Assembly (NCBI GenBank): GCA_024178355.1
Contig: JAMZNZ010000003.1
Coordinates: 186,001 to 250,000 of the forward strand
Length of the DNA stretch: 64,000 nt
From: Maricaulaceae bacterium EIL42A08
GTDB lineage: Bacteria; Pseudomonadota; Alphaproteobacteria; Caulobacterales; Maricaulaceae
Direction of reading: 5' to 3'
In this document: positions 8,846-16,855 of the stretch, piece after piece
Numbering within the stretch: position 1 is the first letter of the stretch
How the letters are laid out: each line of letters opens with the position of its first letter
Notes under the pieces: model-generated
What the model was told of the DNA's origin: nothing
Seen by the model: only the letters and a program-made list of their open reading frames with translations
Database searches by the model: none
Translations under genes and position numbers: made by a program

Positions 8846-10369
8846 TCAGGCGACCGCTTGGGCCCACGCATAGTTTTTAAGAAAGGCTTCGTGTGAGGGC
8901 ATCTTGGTCACCGCGCCATCCATGGCCGCCTTCATGGACTTCAGACTGCGCGTGATATCGTCTGGGGCCACAGTGCTCGCGATGGGGTCGATTGTCTTTG
9001 GTGCGATATTCTGACCTAGAAGAACGGCTATCCAGCTGGGTTTTGAAAACAGCTCGTCTTCATAGCGAAAGACGCGGCCTGCCTGGCTAAAAAGCTCAAT
9101 CCGGCTTTGTAGCGAGTCCGGGATGTCCATGGTGCGCGTGTGGTTCCAGAAGTCGCTGTCGTCTCGTGCGGTGGCCTTGTAGTGCAGGATAATGAAGTCG
9201 CGCACCTGCTCGAACTTCTGGGTCAGCTGGCGATTATATTCATTGCGAACGACGTCAGGCATATCTGCGGTCGGGAACAAGGCGACGAACTTGCTGATGC
9301 CCTCCTGAATAAGGAAAAGCGAGGTGGATTCCAGCGGTTCCAGGAAGCCGCCTGACAGCCCGATCGCTACGCAATTCTTTTCCCAGAAAGTCTCGCGATG
9401 ACCGGTGCGGAAGCGGATCTTTCGTGGATCGCCAAGCGGCTTGCCATCAAGATCTGCGAGCAGGCTTTCAATTGCCTCGTCATCGCTCATCAGGCTGCTG
9501 GAATAGATGTGACCGTTGCCGGTGCGATGCTGGGTGGGAATGCGCCACTGCCAGCCTGCGCTTTTCGCGGTCGAGATCGTGTAGGGCAGGATGTCACCGG
9601 TTCGCTCACAGGCCACTGCCTGGGCGGTATCGCAGGGCAGCCAGTGGCTCCAGTCCTTGAACCCCACGCCCAGCGTCTTCTCCATGAGGAGCGCACGAAA
9701 GCCCGTGCAGTCAAAGAAGACATCGCCGGGTATGGGCTGCCCGCCTTCAAGCTCGATACCGGTGATGAAGCCGCTTTCGCTGTCCTGCTGGACGTCGACA
9801 ACTTTGCCTTCAACCCGGCGCACCCCGCGGTGTTCGGCATAGCCTCGCAGATATCGCGCATAGGCGGTTGCATCGAAATGGTAGGCATAGCGCAGCTGCG
9901 ACAGGACCGAGCGCGGATTGGGATCGGGCATCGCAAACTTGCCGCCCTTGGCCGCCACGGCGCTGAGGCTGAAATCCTCGATTGAACTGCCCGGATTGTC
10001 CTGAAGATAGCGCAGCCAGAACTGGTGAAAGTCGATACCCTTCATGTCCACGCCGTGAGGACCGAAGGGATGGAAGTAGGTTTCGCCCTGTCGTCCCCAA
10101 TTCTTAAACTGGATGCCCAGCTTGAAGGTCCCGTTGGTCGCCTTCAGAAACTCGGCCTCGCGAATGCCGAGGATGGCGTTGAAATTGATGATGTCGGGGA
10201 TGGTCGCTTCGCCGACGCCCACCGTTCCGATCTGCTCAGATTCCACCAGCGTGATTTCAACCGATTGCGCTGGTAACAGACTCGATAGCGCCGCCGCTGT
10301 CATCCAGCCTGCGGACCCACCGCCGACAATGACAATTTTCTTGATGGAGGGGGACGCTGGGTCAGCCAT
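8846..10369 (-). CDS. Flavin-dependent halogenase, paralogue 2
   Basis: 507 residues from the ATG giving MADPASPSIKK, which overlaps the 3' end of paralogue 3 by 8 bp; a TTG five codons upstream is a less likely start. The FAD motif GGGSAGWM, the catalytic lysine (Lys83 in TFKLGIQF), WQWRIP and the Glu of EPLESTSLFL are all present, so an active halogenase is expected. The C-terminal half has the RTMDIPDSLQSR-type segment shared with the other copies. Translational coupling to the degenerate paralogue 3 suggests the proteins are made in fixed proportion. The substrate is unknown; bromination or chlorination of an indole or phenol is possible from the family. Confidence 0.92.
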   Translation of the reverse strand: MADPASPSIKKIVIVGGGSAGWMTAAALSSLLPAQSVEITLVESEQIGTVGVGEATIPDIINFNAILGIREAEFLKATNGTFKLGIQFKNWGRQGETYFHPFGPHGVDMKGIDFHQFWLRYLQDNPGSSIEDFSLSAVAAKGGKFAMPDPNPRSVLSQLRYAYHFDATAYARYLRGYAEHRGVRRVEGKVVDVQQDSESGFITGIELEGGQPIPGDVFFDCTGFRALLMEKTLGVGFKDWSHWLPCDTAQAVACERTGDILPYTISTAKSAGWQWRIPTQHRTGNGHIYSSSLMSDDEAIESLLADLDGKPLGDPRKIRFRTGHRETFWEKNCVAIGLSGGFLEPLESTSLFLIQEGISKFVALFPTADMPDVVRNEYNRQLTQKFEQVRDFIILHYKATARDDSDFWNHTRTMDIPDSLQSRIELFSQAGRVFRYEDELFSKPSWIAVLLGQNIAPKTIDPIASTVAPDDITRSLKSMKAAMDGAVTKMPSHEAFLKNYAWAQAVA

Positions 10370-11795
10370 GGGCCTGTCTTTCAAGATAGTCTTTCAGCTT
10401 CGCAACATAGAGCCCATGCGGTGGAATTCTGGGCGTTATCTGCTCGATGGATTGGCGAATGCTTGCGAGGGTTTGAGTGGCGTCGACCTGGCTCATGGCA
10501 TCAGCGGTTCGATCATACTGGCGCGGGCGAAGCCCTTTGCCCCAGTGCAGGATCGTCCAGTCCTCGTCATTGAACGGTTCCAGGTCATAGCTCACCAGTA
10601 GCCCGCGGTGCTCAAACTGTGCCAGCTTGCGCTGAAGTTTCTCATCCGGCTCGGTGGGTTGAGCGTCGCGCCAATACACTGAATCCGGTACATCGTCAGA
10701 CTTAACTAGCGTGGTGAGAAACAGGCTGATATGTGCGATATCGTCTCGGTACTGGCGATTATATTCACGCCGCTCCACCTCCATGTTCACGCCAGTTGGA
10801 ATCAAACCCAGCAAGCGCTCGATATCGCGTTGGAGCAACATCATCGGAGCCGGGGTTAGCGGTTCGACGACCGCCGCAGCGTGACCGATGGCAACGCAAT
10901 TGCCGTTCCAGGCCGCGTCCAGTTGGCCAAGCGCGATGTTGAAGCCCTGTTGCTCTGCGTTATTGCCGCGAACAGCCGAGACGTTGAGGCCAAGGGCGCG
11001 ATCCTGAAGGAAGGCGGTGCTGACCCAGCCTTGCGCGCTGGCCTCAACGCTTTGACAGGCCGGGCCTGTTTGGGGCGTTGAGGTCTGGTTTGCCTGGGCG
11101 TGGACCGTGCGCTTGGTGGTAAAAGCTCCGCCCGAACAAAGACTTTCCCGCCGACTGGGACCATTCGCATCGATAACGAGTGTTGCTGTGAGCGTGTCAC
11201 CGTTCTCCAGCGTTAGAGCTGTTATGTTGCCGGCTTGTGTTTCCACCTCGCTGACGCCGCATTCCACGATCTCGACCGGGCTCGATTGCAGGCTTTGATC
11301 AAGGAGGCAGGCCCACTCCATTGGATCAAACTGATAGCCATATTCGGCTCTTGATAAGACTGAGCCCGGGTCACTTGGCGGATGGGCAAAACGCCCGGCA
11401 AGTGCCACTTGCGCTGAAACCAGAAGCGGCTCCAGATCAAGCCCGAGGCGCGTGAGTTGATGGTGCAGGGGTGCCCCGGCCGGCGTGGCAAAAGGCGAAT
11501 GGTGACACTGCATCCAGGACGCGCCACCCAGCCAGTTTTTGAAATGTGTGCCCAACGAGAATGCTGTTGAGCTTCGTCGCAGCAGCCGCGGTTCGTCCAA
11601 TCCCACCGAGCGAAGGAAATTATACGCGGTTGGCGCAGTCACATTGCCATAGAAGCTGTCTTCCGGAGGCGTACTGGGCTGGCCAACCTGGACTATGCGC
11701 CAGGATGGTCCGAGGCTGTTTGAAAGCGCCAAGGCCGCAAGATTGCCCGCAAGTCCGCGACCGATCACGACAAGGGTCTTTTGTGAGGCTACCAT
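10362..11795 (-). CDS. Catalytically degenerate halogenase-family protein (paralogue 3)
   Basis: 477 residues, with an intact open frame and the same overall fold as its neighbours (FKNW after position 80, a late YNRQY segment, a REYNRQYRDDIAHISLF helix). Every recognised active-site feature is changed. The FAD loop reads GRGLAGN instead of GGGxAGW. Ser80 replaces the catalytic lysine. The WQWRIP segment is GWVSTAF. EPLEST is EPLTPA, so the catalytic Glu is Thr. The N-terminal GTVGVGEATIP flavin segment is also missing. It may still bind FAD, or serve as a structural partner, substrate carrier or regulator of the active paralogues. It starts 3 bp after paralogue 4 stops and overlaps paralogue 2, so it is translated within the operon and is not an obvious pseudogene. 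Confidence 0.85.
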   Translation of the reverse strand: MVASQKTLVVIGRGLAGNLAALALSNSLGPSWRIVQVGQPSTPPEDSFYGNVTAPTAYNFLRSVGLDEPRLLRRSSTAFSLGTHFKNWLGGASWMQCHHSPFATPAGAPLHHQLTRLGLDLEPLLVSAQVALAGRFAHPPSDPGSVLSRAEYGYQFDPMEWACLLDQSLQSSPVEIVECGVSEVETQAGNITALTLENGDTLTATLVIDANGPSRRESLCSGGAFTTKRTVHAQANQTSTPQTGPACQSVEASAQGWVSTAFLQDRALGLNVSAVRGNNAEQQGFNIALGQLDAAWNGNCVAIGHAAAVVEPLTPAPMMLLQRDIERLLGLIPTGVNMEVERREYNRQYRDDIAHISLFLTTLVKSDDVPDSVYWRDAQPTEPDEKLQRKLAQFEHRGLLVSYDLEPFNDEDWTILHWGKGLRPRQYDRTADAMSQVDATQTLASIRQSIEQITPRIPPHGLYVAKLKDYLERQAHG

Positions 11796-11798
11796 GGA

Positions 11799-13325
11799 TC
11801 AGCTCGCCGCTTTTGCACGAGGAGACCGGGATGCGGCTCCGTATTGAGCCAGGAATTCCGCCTGAGTTGGCGTTGCTCTTACCGCGTCTGCAGTCTGTGT
11901 CCGGATCGTTTCAAGGCGCTGGTGCAGCTCATCCATCTCATATCGGTCCAGGCGTGGATCGTAATCAGTGGGCATCAGGTTTTGTCCCAACATGACGGCT
12001 AACCAGCTTGGCGGCAGGAAGACGCCGAACTCATAGGCCGGGATATGCCCACGTGACAGCCAGGCCTGAAGTCGCTCATCAAGACTGTCAGGAAGTTTAA
12101 GCGCTCGAAAGTGCCGCCACATCTCGCTGTCATCGCGCTGCGTGGCGATATAGTGAAGAAGCAGGAAGTCACGAACACGCTCGAAGTTGAGGCCCATACG
12201 CCTGTTATATTCATCCACATCAAGTGCTTCGATGCCGGCGGACGGGAAGAGCTCGATCAGCGTCGTAATTCCCTCCTGAATCAAGTGGATCGATGTGGAC
12301 TCAAGAGGCTCCAGGAAGCCAGCCGAGAGGCCTATGCTGACGACGTTGCGATTCCAGAACTTCTTACGGCGCCCGGTCTTGAAATAGAGCTGGTTAGGGT
12401 CTGCGAGCTGGGCACCCTCAAGATTATCGAGTAATTGGGCTATGGCCTCATCATCGGAGATGAACTCGCTGCAATAGACATGGCCATTGCCGGTGCGGTG
12501 CTGCAGGGGGATGCGCCACTGCCAACCGGCGGTACGTGCAGTGGCCCGGGTGTAGGGAGATAGTTCGCCTTTTGACTCACACGGAATGGCTACCGCGCGG
12601 TTGCAAGGGAGCCATTCGCTCCAGTCCTCATAGCCGGTTTCCAGCGTCTGCTCGATCAGGACGCCTCTGAATCCGGAGCAGTCGACAAACAGGTCAGCCT
12701 CGACCTTTGAGCCGTCTTCCAGGCTCAGGGTCTCGACGTGACCTGTTGTCGCGCCCAATCCGATGTCCACGACCCGGCCTTCGACCCTCTTTACGCCTCT
12801 GGCTTCGCTAAAGCTCCGGAGGAATTTTGCGTAAAGGCTGGAATCGAACTGGTAGGCGTATCCGAAGTTTGAACCCACCTCATTCACGTCGCCCTCGGGG
12901 ATTTTGAAGCGGTCCTCCTGCGCAGCGAGAATCGGAAAGGAATAGTCATCAATCCGGTGAGCTTTGCCCGCTTGATGAAGCTTCAGCCAGGCCTGGTGGA
13001 AGTCCAGCTCATCGACAGGAAAGCCATAATCTCCAAAAGGATGGATGTATCGATCGCCCCGTTTGCCCCAGTCGCAAAATTCAATGCCAAGCTTGAAGGT
13101 TGCCTTGGTTGTTTTCATGAAAGTCGGCTCGTCGATTCCCAGCGCCTGATTAAAAAATCGGATGTGTGGCAGTGTTGCCTCACCCACGCCGACGGTGCCG
13201 ATTTGCTCGGATTCAATCAGCGTTATTTCCCCGCCGGCATTAGGGAATTTCGTTGCCAGTGCGGCTGCGGTCATCCAGCCAGCGGAGCCACCACCAAGGA
13301 TGCAGATGCGTGGAAATTGGGGCAC
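11799..13325 (-). CDS. Flavin-dependent halogenase, paralogue 4 (first gene of the operon)
   Basis: 508 residues, beginning at a GTG preceded by an AAGGA ribosome-binding site; no ATG lies closer to the conserved ICILGGGSAGWM strand. Lys78 in TFKLGIEF, WQWRIP and the Glu in EPLESTSIHL are intact, so the enzyme is probably active. It is promoter-proximal and divergent from the TonB receptor, with 146 bp between starts. A GACAACG operator-like site overlaps its ribosome-binding region, which would let one repressor shut off both directions. As with the other copies, halide and substrate are unknown. Confidence 0.92.
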   Translation of the reverse strand: MPQFPRICILGGGSAGWMTAAALATKFPNAGGEITLIESEQIGTVGVGEATLPHIRFFNQALGIDEPTFMKTTKATFKLGIEFCDWGKRGDRYIHPFGDYGFPVDELDFHQAWLKLHQAGKAHRIDDYSFPILAAQEDRFKIPEGDVNEVGSNFGYAYQFDSSLYAKFLRSFSEARGVKRVEGRVVDIGLGATTGHVETLSLEDGSKVEADLFVDCSGFRGVLIEQTLETGYEDWSEWLPCNRAVAIPCESKGELSPYTRATARTAGWQWRIPLQHRTGNGHVYCSEFISDDEAIAQLLDNLEGAQLADPNQLYFKTGRRKKFWNRNVVSIGLSAGFLEPLESTSIHLIQEGITTLIELFPSAGIEALDVDEYNRRMGLNFERVRDFLLLHYIATQRDDSEMWRHFRALKLPDSLDERLQAWLSRGHIPAYEFGVFLPPSWLAVMLGQNLMPTDYDPRLDRYEMDELHQRLETIRTQTADAVRATPTQAEFLAQYGAASRSPRAKAAS

Positions 13326-13329
13326 AGAT

Positions 13330-13344
13330 TGTCCTTCGTTGTCT
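13330..13344 (-). promoter_or_regulatory. LacI-type operator candidate, halogenase/TonB-receptor divergent promoter
   Basis: On the minus strand this reads AGACAACGAAGGACA, which differs from the site before GH16 (TGACAACGGTGGACA) at only three positions. It covers the ribosome-binding region of halogenase 4 and is about 130 bp upstream of the TonB receptor. Assignment to the LacI protein encoded at 21573 is inference from motif sharing. Confidence 0.55.
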
Positions 13345-13389
13345 TTTTTTGTTTGCCAAGTATGGATTTGGCTTTATCAAAAAGATAGC

Positions 13390-13403
13390 GCGTCAGCTAA
13401 CGC
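13390..13403. promoter_or_regulatory. Imperfect palindrome in the divergent promoter
   Basis: GCGTCAGCTAACGC is self-complementary except for one mismatched pair. It sits in the middle of the divergent region between halogenase 4 and the TonB receptor, so it could be a second regulator site. It does not resemble the GACAACG motif. Confidence 0.3.
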
Positions 13404-13471
13404 GTTCAAAATGAGGTAAAAAACCTGCCTTTGCATGCGACAATTTGGCAGGCGCCCGGGGAGGGAATTAA

Positions 13472-16400
13472 ATGATTGATCCAAAAAGCGCTGACCCGTG
13501 GCGGTCGGTGAAGTGTGCCTTGCTTGGCACGTCTGCGCTCGTTGCTGCTGTCAGTATGCCAACGGCGATGGCCCAAGAAGCCGAAGACGCAGACGAGGAG
13601 GCGACGACCGAAGCTGCTGACGTCATCACCGTAACCGGTGTGCGCGGCGCGCTTCTCAACGCTCGTAACTTGCGTCGTGACGCTGACACCTTTGTCGACG
13701 CGATCACGTCCACAGACGTGAACCAGCTTCCAGACCTGTCGGTTGCTGAAGCGTTGTCACGTGTGCCTGGCGTTGTAACCCAGCGCTTCGAGCTTGGTGG
13801 CAGTGACGGTGACTTCCCGTCTCCGGAAGGCTCCGGCAACATCATTCGCGGTCTTCAGTATGCGCGCTCCGAATTCAACGGGCGTGACTCATTTTCCGCG
13901 ACAGGCGGTCGTGCCCTGGAGTGGGCCAGCATCCCGCCAGAGCTGATCGGGGCGGTTGAGGTCTTCAAAAACCAGACAGCGTCCATGATTGAGGGCGGTA
14001 TCTCAGGTACGGTGAACCTGCGCACGCTTGAGCCGTTCGACCGCGACGGTCGGTTTGGTGTGCTCGCTGCGGAAACCATCTATACTGACCTGGCAGAAGA
14101 GTGGAGCCCGGGCTTTAGCGCCATCGTGGGCGACCGCTGGGAAAATGACGCTGGCGAGTTTGGTCTGCTGGCTTCCTTCTCCACCTCTGAGCTGAACTCC
14201 AATGTGGATGGCTTCCAGTACGGCCCGCCGCTGGCGATCCCGAACCCGGACGTTGCCGGCTCAACGATCGCCCTTCCTGGCGGTTGGCAGGCTCGCGATG
14301 CGTCCATCGGGCGTGAACGCGACAGCTACTATGTCGCTGGTCAGTGGCGCTCGCCGAACGGTGACATGGAGCTGACCGTCAAGGCGGTTCGCGTCGAGAA
14401 CGAAATCACGACTCGTGAAAACACGATCGAATTCTTCACCGACGCTGAATCCTGGGCGGCCTGGTCCGTTCTGGGCGGCCCCGAGACCCGCAGCATTGTT
14501 CCGTTCACTTCAGCCGGCATCCCGCGCTGTAACGGTGCTGGTGAAGCTGCAAACGGTGGCATTGGTATCTGTGAGGAGCTCTTCCCGATTGACGGCGGGC
14601 TTATGGAATCCGGTGTTGTGTCCAACAACCTGCGTGACTGGCTGGGTCAGACCGGCAACCTGCAGACACCTCTGCAGTCGCTGGCGATCAATCAGGTCGA
14701 AGAGTCCATGACTCAGGACTTCAGCGCAAACTTCAAGTGGCGTGCAAACGACCGTCTCTTCATTGAGCTGGACGCGCATTACACCGACGCTGAAGCCTCG
14801 CTGGAGCGCCTGTGGGCTGGTGGTAACCACTTTGCTGATTACCGCTTCGATTTCTCTGATGCAGAGAATCCGGAAATCGAGCTGTTCATGTCTGATGCTG
14901 TTCAGCTTGCTACCTGGGGCACCACCCGTGGTCCGAACCCGGGCACGCTGGGCGATCTGGCTGACCCGCGCTTTGGCTACCTGCTCTATTCGGCTGACGA
15001 ATATCAGGACAACTCTGGCGACGCGTTCGCATTCCGCGCAGACGCTGAGTACGAGTTTGACGGTGACGGCTGGTTTGACTCAATTGAGTTCGGTGCCCGT
15101 TTCGCCGAGCGTGAGCAGATCAACCGCAGTGCGGGCCTGAACTGGGGTGGCATCGCTCCGCCTTGGGCTGGTGGCTATCTGCCTTATGCCAACATGAACA
15201 ACCCGAACTTCTATGAGACGTTCAACTTTGCTGGCTTCCAGCGCGGTGGTGTGTTCAGCGGCTTCACTGAGATCGTGTTCCCGAGCCAGGCGAATATGAG
15301 CAATATCGACGCCTACGTTGAATCGCTCTCCAATGAGCCGCTTTTGAATCCGGGCATCAATGCCGATGGCAACCTGCAAATCGGTGATTGGGTTCCGCTC
15401 AAGCAGAACGGTGTGATCGACTATGCCAACCGCGGCATTGACGGCTCCGTTCGCGAGGAGACCACCAACCTTTACACCCAAGTGAACTTCGGTCAGGAGT
15501 TTGCCGGTGGTCAGGCCCTTTCCGGTAACTTCGGTCTGCGCTATGTGCGCACCGAAAATACCGGCGGCGGCGTCATTGGCTATGCGGAGTTCGCACCGGA
15601 TAATCCGGCGGACAACACTGAGCCGCGTGACTTTCTGCCGGAACTTGCAGCGTTGCTTGATACCGCGAATACCCGCAACAGCTTGAGCAATAGCTACGAG
15701 TACGTCCTGCCGTCGTTCAATGCCAAGTGGGATCTCAACGACGATATGTTGCTCCGCTTTGCGGCAAGCCAGGCGATCACGCGTCCAGATATTTCGGCGA
15801 TCAACTCTACTCGTATCGCAGTGTCTGATCTTGGATTTGTGACGTCTCAGGCGACCAACCCGCCGTCTGTTGTGGATGTGGTGCCAAACCGCCTGAACCA
15901 GTTTGGCGGTAACCCACTCCTCGATCCGATCGAGTCCACCAACTATGACGTGGCATTCGAATGGTATTTCGGTGACGATGGTCTGTTCTCGGCGTCCTGG
16001 TTCTACAAGGACCTCGACAATGTGATCGTCTACGGCACCGAGACCCAGGACGTGCTGAACCTTGATGGGTATCAAATTCCTGTTGTCTACAATGGTAATA
16101 TCAACCTGCGTGATGGCACGGTGAATGGTATCGAATTTGCCTACCAGGACTTCTTCACTCAGCTTCCGGGGCTGTTCGGCAATCTTGGTGTTCAGGCCAA
16201 CCTGACCCTTATCTCGTCGGATGCTGAGCCTCTGCCGGCTGTGCGCGACACTGATGGTGATGGCGTTGAAGGCTTCCTGACCGTCTATCGTTGGGGCATC
16301 GATGAGCTGCTCGGCTTGTCCGATACCTCGTACAACCTGATCGGTATCTATCAGGACGACCGGTTTGAGGCCCGTCTGGCTTATAACTGGCGTTCCGAGT

Positions 16401-16642
16401 ACTGGAGTTCCTATCGCGACTACGTGACCGGTAATCCGATCCGTCAGGACGATATCGGGTTCCTCGACGCCTCGGTACGCTGGACGGTCACCGATAATCT
16501 CGAGTTCAGCGTGCAGGCTGCAAACCTTCTGGACACCAAGTCTACGGCAAGCCAGCAAATCGATGCGGCAGGGCAGACCTATGCCCGTTCGGTCTTTGTA
16601 AACGACCGTCGCTTCGAGTTCGGAATTCGCTACGACTTCTAA
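13472..16642 (+). CDS. TonB-dependent outer-membrane receptor
   Basis: 1056 residues with a GGGAGG ribosome-binding site 7-8 bp before the ATG. The signal peptide ends near residue 31 (PTAMAQ). A TonB-box-like DVITVTGVRGA follows, then the plug domain (LPDLSVAEALSRVPGV) and a large 22-strand barrel ending in RRFEFGIRYDF, with the terminal Phe typical of barrels. Length and plug style fit the large alphaproteobacterial receptors that import oligosaccharides rather than the smaller siderophore receptors. Position at the head of a beta-1,3-glucan hydrolase locus suggests uptake of laminarin oligosaccharides; divergence from four halogenase genes is a recurring association for this receptor class. 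Substrate is inference. Confidence 0.93.
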   Translation: MIDPKSADPWRSVKCALLGTSALVAAVSMPTAMAQEAEDADEEATTEAADVITVTGVRGALLNARNLRRDADTFVDAITSTDVNQLPDLSVAEALSRVPGVVTQRFELGGSDGDFPSPEGSGNIIRGLQYARSEFNGRDSFSATGGRALEWASIPPELIGAVEVFKNQTASMIEGGISGTVNLRTLEPFDRDGRFGVLAAETIYTDLAEEWSPGFSAIVGDRWENDAGEFGLLASFSTSELNSNVDGFQYGPPLAIPNPDVAGSTIALPGGWQARDASIGRERDSYYVAGQWRSPNGDMELTVKAVRVENEITTRENTIEFFTDAESWAAWSVLGGPETRSIVPFTSAGIPRCNGAGEAANGGIGICEELFPIDGGLMESGVVSNNLRDWLGQTGNLQTPLQSLAINQVEESMTQDFSANFKWRANDRLFIELDAHYTDAEASLERLWAGGNHFADYRFDFSDAENPEIELFMSDAVQLATWGTTRGPNPGTLGDLADPRFGYLLYSADEYQDNSGDAFAFRADAEYEFDGDGWFDSIEFGARFAEREQINRSAGLNWGGIAPPWAGGYLPYANMNNPNFYETFNFAGFQRGGVFSGFTEIVFPSQANMSNIDAYVESLSNEPLLNPGINADGNLQIGDWVPLKQNGVIDYANRGIDGSVREETTNLYTQVNFGQEFAGGQALSGNFGLRYVRTENTGGGVIGYAEFAPDNPADNTEPRDFLPELAALLDTANTRNSLSNSYEYVLPSFNAKWDLNDDMLLRFAASQAITRPDISAINSTRIAVSDLGFVTSQATNPPSVVDVVPNRLNQFGGNPLLDPIESTNYDVAFEWYFGDDGLFSASWFYKDLDNVIVYGTETQDVLNLDGYQIPVVYNGNINLRDGTVNGIEFAYQDFFTQLPGLFGNLGVQANLTLISSDAEPLPAVRDTDGDGVEGFLTVYRWGIDELLGLSDTSYNLIGIYQDDRFEARLAYNWRSEYWSSYRDYVTGNPIRQDDIGFLDASVRWTVTDNLEFSVQAANLLDTKSTASQQIDAAGQTYARSVFVNDRRFEFGIRYDF

Positions 16643-16675
16643 GAGCGTGTTCTGATTTGAACTCAGACAGACAGG

Positions 16676-16701
16676 AGGGGTAGGCGTTCGCGTCTGCCCC
16701 T
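16676..16701 (+). terminator. Rho-independent-like terminator after the TonB receptor
   Basis: An 11-bp stem (16676-16686 with 16691-16701, two G-T wobbles) closes a TTCG tetraloop and is followed by TTCTG. It lies 34 bp after the receptor stop, before the GH3 gene, so the receptor message may end here or be partly attenuated. Confidence 0.65.
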
Positions 16702-16855
16702 TTCTGCTTCAGGCATCCTCCCGTGCCCAATCAGTGGGGCGGTCGAGAGTGTCGCGGTGCGTTTGGCACCGCATCCTTCTAGACTTGCGGTTCTACGGCG
16801 TTGTGCCCTCGACCGGGCCGGGCTTTCCCGGCATCAGGCCCTCATGGAGACCCAC

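Noticed and set aside
10362-11795. Calling the degenerate halogenase a pseudogene
   Set aside because: The frame is complete, of near-normal length and coupled at both ends; loss of catalytic residues is not the same as gene decay.
15080-16558. 492-codon minus-strand frame inside the TonB receptor
   Set aside because: Antisense to a well-supported barrel region; no ribosome-binding site or recognisable motif.
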